A stretch of 64,000 nt of DNA. It comes from Luteimonas_C sp035250245. GTDB lineage: Bacteria > Pseudomonadota > Gammaproteobacteria > Xanthomonadales > Xanthomonadaceae. Positions 17,360 to 27,798 of this stretch are shown here, piece after piece. The DNA is taken from assembly GCA_035250245.1 (NCBI GenBank), contig DATFFH010000049.1, forward strand, positions 93,206-157,205, given 5' to 3'. The position numbers were made by a program, and so were the translations under genes. The notes under the pieces are model-generated. The model made no database searches and was not told where the DNA came from. It saw only the letters and a program-made list of their open reading frames with translations. Within the stretch, counting starts at the first letter, position 1. The number at the start of each line of letters is the position of its first letter.

Positions 17360-18042
17360 ACGCCTATTTCACCGACAAGACCTTCAAATTCCTGCGCAGC
17401 CTGGGACGCAACAACCACCGCGAGTGGTTCCAGGCGCATCGGCAGGATTACGAGACCCATCTGCGCGATCCTTTCCTGCGCCTGCTGGCCGATCTGCAAC
17501 CCGCGCTCAAGGAAGTGAGCCCGCATTTCCGCGCCGATCCGAAATCCAACGGCGGATCGCTGTTCCGCATCTATCGCGATACCCGCTTCGCCAACGACAA
17601 GGCGCCCTACAAGACCTGGCAGGGCGCGCGCCTGTTCCATGAGCGGCGCAAACAGGTGCCGGCGCCCTCGTTCTATTTCCACCTGGAACCGGGCGAATGT
17701 TTCGTCGGCGCCGGGTTGTGGCATCCGGAGCCGGATACGCAGCGGCGCATCCGCCAGTTCATTTTCGACAATCCGGGCGGCTGGAAGGCGGCGGCGCATG
17801 CATCCGCGTTCCGGCGGCGCTACGATCTGGAATCCGAAGAAATGCTGGTGCGTCCGCCGCGAGGATTCCCGCCCGATTTCGAGTTCATCGACGATCTGAA
17901 ACACAAGAACTTCGTCGCGCTGCGGTCGGTGGAAGACAGCGTCGTATTGGGCCCGAAGCTCCGCCAGACGCTGGAAAAGGATTTGGCTGGGTTGGCCCCG
18001 TTCGTCGATTATCTCTGCGCCGCGCTGGACCTGGAATTCTGA
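17356..18042 (+). CDS. DUF2461 domain-containing protein
   Basis: A 228-residue soluble protein of the DUF2461 (TIGR02453) family, function unknown. Family marks are the N-terminal FKFLRSLGRNNHREWFQAHR, the central SLFRIYRDTRFANDKAPYKTW, the aromatic FYFHLEPGECFVGAGLW and the C-terminal LKHKNFVALRS. It starts in the sbcB stop codon (ATGA). Conservation of charged and aromatic residues suggests an enzyme, but no reaction is established. Confidence 0.9.
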   Translation: MNAYFTDKTFKFLRSLGRNNHREWFQAHRQDYETHLRDPFLRLLADLQPALKEVSPHFRADPKSNGGSLFRIYRDTRFANDKAPYKTWQGARLFHERRKQVPAPSFYFHLEPGECFVGAGLWHPEPDTQRRIRQFIFDNPGGWKAAAHASAFRRRYDLESEEMLVRPPRGFPPDFEFIDDLKHKNFVALRSVEDSVVLGPKLRQTLEKDLAGLAPFVDYLCAALDLEF

Positions 18043-18070
18043 CGGCCACGGCCGAACGAGGAGCCGAACG

Positions 18071-18634
18071 ATGAAGAAATGGCTATGGCTGTTCGCCGCT
18101 CTGCTCATCGCTCTGCTCGCCTACGTCGGCGCGGGCCCGTACCTGACCGTGCGCGCGATCCGCAGCGCCGTGGAGAAGCAGGATGCCGCGGCCCTCTCGC
18201 GCCAAGTCGATTTTCCGGCGCTGCGCACCAGCCTGAAGGCGCAACTCACCGATCGTCTGGTGCGCGAAGCGGGAGCGGACGTGCAAGCCAGCGCGCTCGG
18301 TTCCATCGGGCTGACCCTCGCCGGTGGTTTGATCGGCGGCAGCGTGGACGCGATGGTCACTCCGACCGGACTCGGCGCGCTGATGGAAGGGCGCAAAGTG
18401 TGGAAGCGGATCGGGGACGGTTTCGCGCCGCCCACCCCGGCGGCGTCGGCCGAAAACGGCGCTTCTACCGCCGTCCCCGCCACGCCGAAGCCGCTCGACG
18501 GAGCGAAATACCGTTACGAATCGCTGTCGCGCTTCACCGCCACCGTGCACGACGACTCGGGGCGCCCGATCGTGTTCGTGATGACCCGCGACGGACTGAA
18601 TTGGAAGCTATCCGACATCCGTCTGCCGTTGTAA
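18071..18634 (+). CDS. DUF2939 domain-containing membrane-anchored protein
   Basis: A 187-residue protein with one N-terminal hydrophobic segment (about 4-22) that serves as anchor or uncleaved signal. It is followed by the DUF2939 core (GPYLTVRAIRSAVEKQDAAALSRQVDFPALR), a glycine-rich segment, a low-complexity Ala/Pro linker and a C-terminal beta region (GLNWKLSDIRLPL). The function is unknown, and its location is probably the periplasmic face of the inner membrane. A good AGGAG ribosome site precedes the ATG. It is the last gene of the run that begins with kmo; a REP pair follows. Confidence 0.85.
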   Translation: MKKWLWLFAALLIALLAYVGAGPYLTVRAIRSAVEKQDAAALSRQVDFPALRTSLKAQLTDRLVREAGADVQASALGSIGLTLAGGLIGGSVDAMVTPTGLGALMEGRKVWKRIGDGFAPPTPAASAENGASTAVPATPKPLDGAKYRYESLSRFTATVHDDSGRPIVFVMTRDGLNWKLSDIRLPL

Positions 18635-18646
18635 TTTCCTGCTTTT

Positions 18647-18735
18647 GTAGGAGCGGCTTTAGCCGCGAGCTTTTCGATCAAATCGCAACGACATCACGAT
18701 TGGAGGAAAGAGCTCGCGGCTAAAGCCGCTCCTAC
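18647..18735. repeat. GTAG-type REP pair, GGCTTTAGCC arms
   Basis: Inverted 24-base arms flank a 41-base spacer (contains CGATCAAATCGCAACG and ATCACGATTGGAGG). It sits between two convergent genes. Confidence 0.9.
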
Positions 18736-18746
18736 AAAAAGCGGGC

Positions 18747-19673
18747 TCAGTCGTTGGCCACGCCGTGCGGCACATGCCCGGCCGCGACATGCCTGCGCGC
18801 CGAATCGATGTTGTGCAGCGAATCGTCGAAGAAGATATCGGCGCCGAACGCCTCCAGGAACGGCCCCTTGTCACGGCCCCCCAGAAACAAAGCCTCGTCC
18901 AGACGCACATCCCAAGCGCGCAGAGTGCGGATGACGCGTTCGTGCGCGGGCGCGGAGCGTGCGGTGACCAGCGCAGTGCGGATCGGCGCGCCTTCGCCGC
19001 TGGGAAATGCCGCCTGCAGACGATGCAAGGCGTCTAGGAACCCCCGGAAGGGGCCGCCGGGCAAGGGTTCGTGGGCGCGTTCGCGCTCGTTGCGGCCGAA
19101 CGCCTCAACGCCCCGTTCGCGCGAATAGCGCTCGCCTTCGTCGCCGAAGATCACCGCATCGCCGTCGAAGGCGATCCGCAACTGGTCGCTGCGGTGCTCG
19201 GGCGCTTTGGCCGGCAGGATGGTCGCCGCGGCGACGCCGTTCTCCAGCGCGCGCCGCACGGATTCCGGATTCGCGGACAGGAATAGTTGAGCGCCGAACG
19301 GCACGATGTACGGCCAGGTCGGCGCGCCCGAGGTGAACGTCGCTCGGACTATGCCCAGTTTGTGGTGCTGGATCGAATTGAAGATGCGCAAACCGGTATC
19401 GGACGAATTGCGCGACAGCAGGATCACCTCGACATGCGGCGCTTCCGGGGGGGCGCCTTCGTTCAGGGCGAGCAGTTTGCGCACCAGCGGGAACGCGATG
19501 CCCGGCTCCAGGATATCGTCCTCGCAGCTGCGCTGATGTTCGGCATAGGCCTCGATGCCCCTTTCCTCGAACAGGCCGTGGCTGTCCTCCATGTCGAACA
19601 AGGCGCGCGAGGTGATCGCGACGACCAAAGGCTTGGGGATTTCCGTTGCGGCCATGCCGTCATTATCGATCAT
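18747..19673 (-). CDS. 5'-nucleotidase (cytosolic 5'-nucleotidase 1 family)
   Basis: A HAD-like nucleotidase of the Pfam 5-nucleotidase type, predicted to dephosphorylate nucleoside monophosphates in the cytoplasm. The family opening PLVVAITSRALFDMEDSHGL supplies the nucleophile region. Other matches are VEVILLSRNSSDTGLRIFNS, the RIAFDGDAVIFGDEGE segment and the C-terminal LFLGGRDKGPFLEAFGADIFFDD, with the late acidic residues of HAD enzymes. From the ATG at 19673 the product is 308 residues. A second ATG at 19655 (MAATEIPK) is equally plausible, and neither has a strong ribosome site. It is divergent from the acyltransferase gene. Confidence 0.9.
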   Translation of the reverse strand: MIDNDGMAATEIPKPLVVAITSRALFDMEDSHGLFEERGIEAYAEHQRSCEDDILEPGIAFPLVRKLLALNEGAPPEAPHVEVILLSRNSSDTGLRIFNSIQHHKLGIVRATFTSGAPTWPYIVPFGAQLFLSANPESVRRALENGVAAATILPAKAPEHRSDQLRIAFDGDAVIFGDEGERYSRERGVEAFGRNERERAHEPLPGGPFRGFLDALHRLQAAFPSGEGAPIRTALVTARSAPAHERVIRTLRAWDVRLDEALFLGGRDKGPFLEAFGADIFFDDSLHNIDSARRHVAAGHVPHGVAND

Positions 19674-19873
19674 ATCCCGCCCGATCGTAGCAGGCGGGCT
19701 GTCCGGCCGACGCCCGAACGGGCAAGCCGAAAAATCCTTTGCTGCTTCCCGGGTGGCGATTCGCCCGATGGCCACTTTGGCAGCGAACCGCCGTCTTACA
19801 TTCGCGCATGAAGAGCTCGGCGGATGCATCGCTCGCACTGCGCATCGCGAAAAACGTGACGGAGTCCGCACCT

Positions 19874-20530
19874 ATGCCTCGCCGCGTCGACGACATCGCT
19901 TGGCCATTTAAACCCCTGTTTTGGGCGTACGGCTATGGCCTCGGCCTTTTGTACCACCTGTATTTTCGCTTGGTTCGCTACAGCTCCCGGATTCAATATT
20001 CCGATCCGAGCGGCTCGCAACGCCACGGAAATTTCATCTACTGCTTGTGGCATCAGGATTGCCTGATTTACTCCTGCGTCTTCTTGCGGCACGAACGCCA
20101 CACTTGGATCAGCCATCCAACCTGGAAGACGAAGCCCTTGCACGTTTGCATGCGGCTGGCCGGGGTCGGCAAGGTCATCCTGGGGTCTACCGGGAACAAC
20201 GGCCGCGAGGCTGCGGACCAGCTCGTGACCGCCCTCTGCAGCGGAGATTCCACGGTCATTTCTCCGGACGGCCCGGCCGGTCCTGCCAAAGTGCTCAAGA
20301 AAGGCGTATTCCACGTAGCCGCAAAGAGCTCCGTACCTATCGTGCCGCTCGTTTTGGAGCCGTCGCGCTATTGGCGACTCGGTTCGTGGGATAGGAAGCG
20401 GCTGCCGCTGCCGTTCTCGAAGATCGGCGTCCGCTTCGGTACGCCGGTGCGCGTCACCCAAGCGCGAATGGATTCGGCGATGGAAGAAGTCTTGAACGGC
20501 CTCAACGGCAGTATCGACTTGGCCGACTAG
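19874..20530 (+). CDS. Lysophospholipid acyltransferase-like protein (DUF374 family)
   Basis: A 218-residue protein of the DUF374/LPLAT group, which are relatives of lipid acyltransferases such as LpxL. Visible motifs are CLWHQDCLIYS (HxxxxD-like catalytic region), STGNNGREAADQL, and SPDGPAGPAKVLKKGVFHVA, typical of DUF374. A hydrophobic N-terminal stretch (FWAYGYGLGLLYHLYF) suggests membrane association. I chose the ATG at 19874 because GGAG lies 9 bases upstream. An earlier ATG at 19808 lacks a ribosome site. The gene overlaps the end of nadK tail-to-tail by 4 bases. Confidence 0.85.
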   Translation: MPRRVDDIAWPFKPLFWAYGYGLGLLYHLYFRLVRYSSRIQYSDPSGSQRHGNFIYCLWHQDCLIYSCVFLRHERHTWISHPTWKTKPLHVCMRLAGVGKVILGSTGNNGREAADQLVTALCSGDSTVISPDGPAGPAKVLKKGVFHVAAKSSVPIVPLVLEPSRYWRLGSWDRKRLPLPFSKIGVRFGTPVRVTQARMDSAMEEVLNGLNGSIDLAD

Positions 20531-21309
20531 ACCACGAACTGCTCGCTGAGGATGCGCTCTTCGAGGTTGTGCTCGGGGTCGAATAGCAACGTCACCGTGC
20601 GATCGCGCGATTCGCGAATGGTGACTTCGACCACGTCGCGTACTTCGTGCGAATCGGCGGTGGCGCTGACCGGACGTTTGTACGGATCCAGTATCCGGAA
20701 ACGCACTTCGGTGTCGGCTTTGAGCAAGGCGCCGCGCCAGCGCCGCGGGCGGAAAGGCGCGATCGGGGTCAATGCGATCACACTGGAACCCAACGGCAGG
20801 ATCGGGCCGTGCGCGGAATAGTTGTAGGCGGTGCTGCCAGCGGCGGTAGCGACCATAACGCCGTCGCAAACCAGTTCATCCAGCCGAGTCTGGCCGTTCA
20901 GGTCGATCCGCAATTGCGCGGCTTGGCGAGTTTGGCGCAGCAGCGACACTTCGTTGTAGGCCAATGAGCCTACCGAGGCGCCGGATTCGGTCGCCGCAAT
21001 CATTTCCAACGGACGCAGCACCGCCGGTTCGGCCAGCGAGATGCGAGCCAGCAAATCATCGCCAGGTTCGTCTTCACGGTAATGGTTCATCAGAAAACCG
21101 ACCGTGCCCAGCTTCATGCCGTACACCGGTTTGCCCAAGCCGCCGTGCCGATGCAGGGTCTGCAGCATGAAACCGTCGCCGCCCAGCGCGCAGATCACGT
21201 CGGCGTCGGCCGGCTCGTTTTGGCCGTAGCGCTCGACCAGCTTGGTCGCGGCATCTTGCGCGCCGTCCGTCGGGCTGGCGAGAAATGCGATCCTGGGGCT
21301 TTGGGTCAT
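20527..21309 (-). CDS. nadK: NAD kinase
   Basis: Phosphorylates NAD to NADP using ATP. The product is 260 residues, within the range of the short bacterial form. The GGDGFMLQ nucleotide motif is at 43-50, GTVGFLMNHY follows, then NEVSLL and the ATAAGSTAYN motif, all diagnostic. It lies alone on the minus strand, convergent with the DUF374 gene. Its presence near kynurenine genes need not be functional, since NAD can be made from quinolinate but the nadB/nadA/nadC genes are not here. Confidence 0.97.
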   Translation of the reverse strand: MTQSPRIAFLASPTDGAQDAATKLVERYGQNEPADADVICALGGDGFMLQTLHRHGGLGKPVYGMKLGTVGFLMNHYREDEPGDDLLARISLAEPAVLRPLEMIAATESGASVGSLAYNEVSLLRQTRQAAQLRIDLNGQTRLDELVCDGVMVATAAGSTAYNYSAHGPILPLGSSVIALTPIAPFRPRRWRGALLKADTEVRFRILDPYKRPVSATADSHEVRDVVEVTIRESRDRTVTLLFDPEHNLEERILSEQFVV

Positions 21310-21352
21310 CGGCGGTCTCCGTGCAACCAGCTTAACCCACCCACACGCTCTT

Positions 21353-21433
21353 GTAGGAGCGGCTTTAGCCGCGAGCTTTCCGATCAGGTCGCGTGAACGT
21401 GAAGCAAGAGCTCGCGGCTGAAGCCGCTCCTAC
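21353..21433. repeat. GTAG-type REP pair
   Basis: Inverted arms (GGCTTTAGCC left, GGCTGAAGCC right) flank the spacer TTTCCGATCAGGTCGCGTGA.., which is closely related to the spacer of the different-arm REP at 28737. The right arm abuts the poly-T of the gdhB terminator. Confidence 0.9.
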
Positions 21434-21470
21434 AAAAAAAGCCGGCGCCCCGACCGAACGGCCGGGGCGC
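21432..21470 (-). terminator. Rho-independent terminator after gdhB
   Basis: On the minus strand a GC stem (GCGCCCCGGCC / GGTCGGGGCGC with loop GTTC, one mismatch) is followed by CGGC and TTTTTTT. It lies 8 bases past the gdhB stop codon. Confidence 0.88.
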
Positions 21471-21477
21471 GCGACCA

Positions 21478-24400
21478 TCAGCCGCGAGAAGCCAACTGCG
21501 ACAAGCGCTGCACAGCCACCGACGCGGTCGGATAATCGAGTGTCTTCTGCGTGGCCAACTCGTTCAGCATGGCCAGGGTGAAGCGCAGGGATTGATCGTC
21601 GCGCTGCAGCCAATGGCGGACCTTGTCGTCGGGATCCTTGCCCGGCATCGACAACACCTGGCCGACGAGCGTGCGCAGCTGGGTGGCCAGTTCGTCGCGC
21701 AGTGCGCCGCGTGCGACCGCATGCCAGCGTCCGTCGACGGTCAGATCGTCGATCTGTTCGATCAGCCACGGCACGCGCAGCGCATCGCCCAGGCGGTAAT
21801 GGACCTTGGCCACGTCGACCGTCTTGAGCTTGCGCTCGCGCGCCAGCTCGATGATGTCGCAACAGGGTTCCAGATACGGCAACGCCGCGAGCTGCCCGCC
21901 GAGGTCGGCCGGCAAGCCCTTCTGCGCCCAATCCTGCAGCGCGGCCTCGTACACGGGGCGTTGCGAGTCCGGCAGGATGCCCTGCCCCGCGCGGATGTCG
22001 CGGAAGCCGTCGTGGTAGCGCTCCACCGCGGTGGCGATGTCCGGGATCGCGCCCGGCCGCGCCAGCAGCCAGCGCGTGAACGAACGCTGCAGCGACCAGA
22101 TCACCTGCAGCGCATCGATCTGCACCGATTCGGCGACCTTGCCGTCCAACGCGTCGATCTGCGCCCACAAATCGCGCGCGTCCAGCGTTTCGCGGGTGAT
22201 GGTGAAGGCCTTGGCGACTTCGCCCGGCGTACGGCCGCTGTCCTCCTGCATGCGCAGCAGGAAGGTGGCGCCCATCCGGTTGATCGTGGAGTTGGTGACC
22301 GCGGTGGCGATGATTTCGCGCTTCAGGCGATGCTGTTCCATCGCCTTGGTGTACTTCTGCTGCAGCGGCGCCGGGAAATAGCGGACCAGTTCCTTGGACA
22401 GGTACGGATCTTCCGGCACGTCCGAATCCAGCAGCTGCTGGAACGCGACCAGCTTCGAATACGACAGCAGCACCGACAGCTCCGGCCGGGTCAGGCCGAG
22501 GCCGCGCGCCTTGCGTTCGGCGATTTCGGCGTCGGACGGCAAGTATTCGATCTGCCGGTCGAGCAAACCCTGCGATTCCAGCGTGCGGATGAAGTGCTGC
22601 TTGGAACCGAGCCGAGTCAGGCTCATCCGCTGCATCAGGCTGATCGCCTGGTTCTGGCGGTAGTTGTCGTTGAGCACCAGCCCGGCGACTTCATCGGTCA
22701 TCGACGCCAACAGCTTGTTGCGGTCCTCGAGCTTGAGCTTCTTGGCCTGCACCTGCGCATTGAGCAGGATCTTGATGTTGACTTCGTGGTCCGAGGTATC
22801 CACGCCGGCCGAGTTGTCGATGAAGTCGGTATTGAGCAGCACGCCGCTCAGCGCCGCCTCGATGCGGCCCAACTGGGTCAGGCCCAGGTTGCCGCCCTCG
22901 CCCACCACCTTGCAGCGCAGGTCGGCGCCATTGACGCGCAGCGCGTTGTTGGCGCGATCGCCCACGTCGGCATTGGTTTCCGAAGTCGCCTTGACGTAGG
23001 TGCCGATGCCGCCGTTCCACAGCAGGTCCACCGGCGACTTCAGGATCGCGCTGAGCAATTCGGTCGGGCTCATCGCGGAGACGCCCGCTTCGATGCCGAG
23101 CGCGGCCCTGATTTCCGGCGACAGCGCGATCGACTTGGCCGAACGCGGATACACGCCGCCGCCTTTGCTGATCAGCTTCTTGTCGTAATCCTCCCAACTG
23201 GAACGCGGCAGCTTGAACATGCGCTGGCGTTCCTTGAACGTCGCCGCCGCGTCCGGATTCGGATCCAGGAAGATGTGGCGGTGGTCGAACGCGGCCACCA
23301 GGCGGATGTGTTTGGACAACAGCATGCCGTTGCCGAACACGTCGCCGGACATGTCGCCGATGCCGACGCAGGTGAAATCCTGCCTCTGGCTGTCGCGGCC
23401 CATGGCGCGAAAATGGCGCTTGACCGATTCCCAGGCGCCCTTGGCGGTGATGCCCATGGCCTTGTGGTCGTAACCGACCGAACCGCCGGAGGCGAAGGCG
23501 TCGTCCAACCAGAAACCGTGCTCGCGGGCGATGCCGTTGGCGATGTCGGAGAACGTGGCCGTGCCCTTGTCCGCCGCGACCACCAGATAGGGATCGTCGC
23601 CATCGTGGCGCACCACGTCCATCGGCGGCACGATCTTGCCGTCGGGCGCGATGTTGTCGGTGATCGTCAGCAGGCCGTCGATGAACATCTTGTAGCAAGC
23701 GATGCCCTCGGCCAGCACCGCGTCGCGATCGCCGGCGGCGGGCGGACGCTTGACGAAGAACCCGCCCTTCGAACCGACCGGCACGATCACGGTGTTCTTC
23801 ACCATCTGCGCCTTGACCAGGCCAAGCACCTCGGTGCGGAAGTCTTCGCGGCGATCGGACCAGCGCAGGCCGCCGCGCGCGACCGGACCGAAGCGCAGAT
23901 GCACGCCTTCCACGCGCGGACCGTATACGAAGATTTCGCGGTACGGACGCGGCTTGGGCAGGTCGGGCACCTTGGACGAGTCGAACTTGAAGCTGACGCA
24001 CTCGGCCGGCTTGTCGCCGCCGCGCTTCTGGTAATAGCTGGTGCGCAGGGTCGCGTCGACCGCGCCGATGAAGCTGCGCAGGATGCGGTCCTCGTCCAGG
24101 CTGGAGACGCGGTCGAGCAGGCTCTTGAGCGCGTCGCGCGTGGCCAGGTACTGGGTTTCGCGGTCCGCATTGCGCGCGTCGATCACCGGCGCCAACGCCG
24201 CCTGCGCCGCTTCGTCGCCGGCGATCAAGATCTGCAGCTGTTTGCTGAACTTCTCCATGCCCTGCTTGATCTCGGCCTTGCTCTCGTGGCCGGTGCAGGG
24301 GTCGAACTTGGCTTCGAACAATTCCACCAACAACCGCGCCAGCAGCGGATAGCGGGCGAAGGTCGCTTCGACGTAGCTCTGCGAGAACGGCACCCCGACC

Positions 24401-26451
24401 TGCAACAGGTATTTGCAATAGCCGCGCAGCATCGACACCTGGCGCCAGGTCAGGCCGGCGGCCAGGATCAGGCGGTTGAAGCCATCGTTCTCGGCCGTGC
24501 CGCGCCAGATCTGGGCGAAGGCGTCTTCGAAATTCTCGTCGACGCTGGCGATGTCGAAATCCTCGCGCACGCCTTCGACTTCGAAATCCTGGACGTAGAC
24601 GACCTGGTCTTCGACTTCCAGCCGATACGGATGCTCGGACAGCACGCGCAGGCCCATGTTCTCCATCATCGGCAACGCATCGGACAACGGAATGTCGTCG
24701 TTGTAGCGGTAGAACTTGAAGCGCAGGCTGCTTTCGTTGCGGCGGGTCGAACGCTGCAGGCTCAGGCGCAGATCGTCCGGGCCGGACAGCGCGGCGATGT
24801 GCTCGATGTCGCTGGCGGCCGAGGCGGCGCCCACGTCTTCGATATAACCGGCCGGCAAAGCGCGGCCGTAGCGGTTGGCCAGTTTCAGGCCGCGCTCTTC
24901 GCCGTGGCGCACCACCAATTGCTCGCGCAGGTCGTCCTGCCAGTTGCGCACGATCTGGCCCAGCTTGGCTTCCAGTTCGGCGGCGTCGATCTCGATCGCC
25001 TCGCCCGACTTGGGCCGGATGATCAGATGCAATTGCGCCAGCGGCGATTCGCCCAGCACCACGCTGGTGTCGACCTGCTCGCCGTGCAGGGCGCGGCGCA
25101 GCATCTTTTCGATGCGCAGGCGCACGTCGGTATTGAAGCGGTCGCGCGGAATGTAGACCAGGACCGAGAAGAAACGGCCGTAGCGGTCGCGGCGCAGGAA
25201 CAGTTTGCTGCGCACGCGCTCCTGCAGGCCCAGGATGCCCACGCCGGTGCGATGCAGTTCTTCCTCGTTCGACTGGAACAGCTCGTCGCGCGGCAGCGTT
25301 TCCAGGATGTGCTTGAGCGCTTTGCCGCTGTGGCTGTTGGCTTTCAGCCCGGACTCGCGCATCACGTGCTCGTAGCGCTCGCGGACCAGGGGAATTTCCC
25401 ACGGCCGGCGGTTGTAGGCGCTGGACGTGTACAGGCCCAGGAAGCGCTGTTCGGCGACCGGGCGGCCTTTGGCGTCGAATTCGAGCACGCCGATGTAATC
25501 CATGTAGCCGGGGCGATGCACGGTGGAACGCGCATTGGTCTTGGTCAGGATCAAGGCGTCGACCGAGCCGGACTGCGGCATGTAATGCGCCGCCAGCGAT
25601 TTCAGCAGGCGCGGCTTGCCCACGTCCTTGCCGCGCAGCAGGCCCAGGCCGGAACCTTCGACCACCGACAGCACTTCCTCGTTGCCCTTCTTCTCGACCT
25701 TGTATTCGCGGTAGCCGAAGAAAGTGAAATGGTCGTCGGCGGCCCAGCGCAGGAATTCCTGCGCCTCCTTGCGGCCGGCTTCGGACACCGGCAGGCGGCG
25801 CGAGACCAGATCGTCGGCGACCTTGCGCATCTGTACTCGCATCGCGTCCCAGTCGGCCACGATCGAACGCACGTCGGCCAGCACGTCGCGGATCTTGGCT
25901 TCGATGGCGGGAATTGCCGAGGCCTGTTGGCGATCGATTTCCAGATGCATCAATGATTCGGGGTTGCCCTCGCCCACGCCGGTCAGCTTGCCGCTCTTGT
26001 CTCGCGCGATCGGCACCACCGGATGGCCCAGCACGTGCACGCCGATGCCGAGTTCGGCCAGGGCCATGGTCACCGAATCGACCAGGAACGGCATGTCGTC
26101 GTTGACGATCTGCAGTACGGTGTGCGGCGACTCCCAACCGTGTTCTTTGAGATTCGAATTGAACAAGCGCACTTCCGCGCGGCCCGGCTTGCGGGTGCGG
26201 GCGAAGTCGAGGAAATCGTTGGCCAGGGCGGCCCAGCTGTCGGCGCTGTGCAGCGGCAGTTCGTCGGCAGTCATGCGGTGATAGAAGGACGCGGCGAAAG
26301 CGCTGGCGTCGTCCTGCTTGGCCTTGCCGGCGCGCTTGCGGATCGCATCGAACACCGGCTGCAACAGCGCGGGCGCGGCCTTGGCTTGTACGGAGGTGCG
26401 GGTCTTACGGACAGCCGGAACGGGGACTGCGGAACTGCGTTTGTTGCTCAT
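21478..26451 (-). CDS. gdhB: NAD-specific glutamate dehydrogenase, large (GDH180) type
   Basis: Oxidative deamination of glutamate to 2-oxoglutarate with NAD, a catabolic route feeding the TCA cycle. The 1,657-residue length is characteristic of the 180-kDa class. The N-terminal half holds ACT-like regulatory domains (for example HTVLQIVNDDMPFLVDSVTM near 100). The catalytic core lies after about residue 830, with GPVARGGLRWSDRREDFRTE and AQMVKNTVIVPVGSKGGFF, followed by the Rossmann domain (KVVGEGGNLGLTQLGR). A long helical C-terminal domain completes it. It is apparently monocistronic, with its own terminator. Its high GC content creates very long antisense open frames, which I treat as non-coding. 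Confidence 0.97.
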   Translation of the reverse strand: MSNKRSSAVPVPAVRKTRTSVQAKAAPALLQPVFDAIRKRAGKAKQDDASAFAASFYHRMTADELPLHSADSWAALANDFLDFARTRKPGRAEVRLFNSNLKEHGWESPHTVLQIVNDDMPFLVDSVTMALAELGIGVHVLGHPVVPIARDKSGKLTGVGEGNPESLMHLEIDRQQASAIPAIEAKIRDVLADVRSIVADWDAMRVQMRKVADDLVSRRLPVSEAGRKEAQEFLRWAADDHFTFFGYREYKVEKKGNEEVLSVVEGSGLGLLRGKDVGKPRLLKSLAAHYMPQSGSVDALILTKTNARSTVHRPGYMDYIGVLEFDAKGRPVAEQRFLGLYTSSAYNRRPWEIPLVRERYEHVMRESGLKANSHSGKALKHILETLPRDELFQSNEEELHRTGVGILGLQERVRSKLFLRRDRYGRFFSVLVYIPRDRFNTDVRLRIEKMLRRALHGEQVDTSVVLGESPLAQLHLIIRPKSGEAIEIDAAELEAKLGQIVRNWQDDLREQLVVRHGEERGLKLANRYGRALPAGYIEDVGAASAASDIEHIAALSGPDDLRLSLQRSTRRNESSLRFKFYRYNDDIPLSDALPMMENMGLRVLSEHPYRLEVEDQVVYVQDFEVEGVREDFDIASVDENFEDAFAQIWRGTAENDGFNRLILAAGLTWRQVSMLRGYCKYLLQVGVPFSQSYVEATFARYPLLARLLVELFEAKFDPCTGHESKAEIKQGMEKFSKQLQILIAGDEAAQAALAPVIDARNADRETQYLATRDALKSLLDRVSSLDEDRILRSFIGAVDATLRTSYYQKRGGDKPAECVSFKFDSSKVPDLPKPRPYREIFVYGPRVEGVHLRFGPVARGGLRWSDRREDFRTEVLGLVKAQMVKNTVIVPVGSKGGFFVKRPPAAGDRDAVLAEGIACYKMFIDGLLTITDNIAPDGKIVPPMDVVRHDGDDPYLVVAADKGTATFSDIANGIAREHGFWLDDAFASGGSVGYDHKAMGITAKGAWESVKRHFRAMGRDSQRQDFTCVGIGDMSGDVFGNGMLLSKHIRLVAAFDHRHIFLDPNPDAAATFKERQRMFKLPRSSWEDYDKKLISKGGGVYPRSAKSIALSPEIRAALGIEAGVSAMSPTELLSAILKSPVDLLWNGGIGTYVKATSETNADVGDRANNALRVNGADLRCKVVGEGGNLGLTQLGRIEAALSGVLLNTDFIDNSAGVDTSDHEVNIKILLNAQVQAKKLKLEDRNKLLASMTDEVAGLVLNDNYRQNQAISLMQRMSLTRLGSKQHFIRTLESQGLLDRQIEYLPSDAEIAERKARGLGLTRPELSVLLSYSKLVAFQQLLDSDVPEDPYLSKELVRYFPAPLQQKYTKAMEQHRLKREIIATAVTNSTINRMGATFLLRMQEDSGRTPGEVAKAFTITRETLDARDLWAQIDALDGKVAESVQIDALQVIWSLQRSFTRWLLARPGAIPDIATAVERYHDGFRDIRAGQGILPDSQRPVYEAALQDWAQKGLPADLGGQLAALPYLEPCCDIIELARERKLKTVDVAKVHYRLGDALRVPWLIEQIDDLTVDGRWHAVARGALRDELATQLRTLVGQVLSMPGKDPDDKVRHWLQRDDQSLRFTLAMLNELATQKTLDYPTASVAVQRLSQLASRG

Positions 26452-26514
26452 GGGAACGAGGGTCCGATGATGAAGGTTGGGCGCGCGGTCAGGCGCGCCG
26501 AAGCTGCGCCGGAT

Positions 26515-27663
<1,149 letters not shown>

Positions 27664-27740
27664 GTCGCGCACTCCGGCTCGGTCGAATTGCGGAATTGTA
27701 GCCGCGGCCACCGGATAACCCCACCACTTGACGCCGCCGC

Positions 27741-27795
27741 TTGACCTGGGAACGCTTCAGGTGGAGAATTATCTCTATATCGCGATGGGAAGATA
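27741..27795 (+). promoter_or_regulatory. Promoter and candidate operator of the ArsR-methyltransferase gene
   Basis: TTGACC (27741-27746) and GAGAAT (27764-27769) are 17 bases apart. Immediately downstream, over the expected transcription start, an imperfect inverted repeat TATCT-N16-AGATA (27770-27795) encloses the palindromic ATCGCGAT. Autoregulation by the encoded ArsR-type protein would fit this layout. Confidence 0.5.
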
Positions 27796-27798
27796 TTT

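Noticed and set aside
21592..25956. A 1,454-codon open frame antisense to the glutamate dehydrogenase gene, and another of 1,148 codons in a second frame of the same region
   Set aside because: High GC content keeps complementary frames open. The predicted products are Arg/His/Ala/Gln-rich with no domains, while the dehydrogenase frame has full family motifs.
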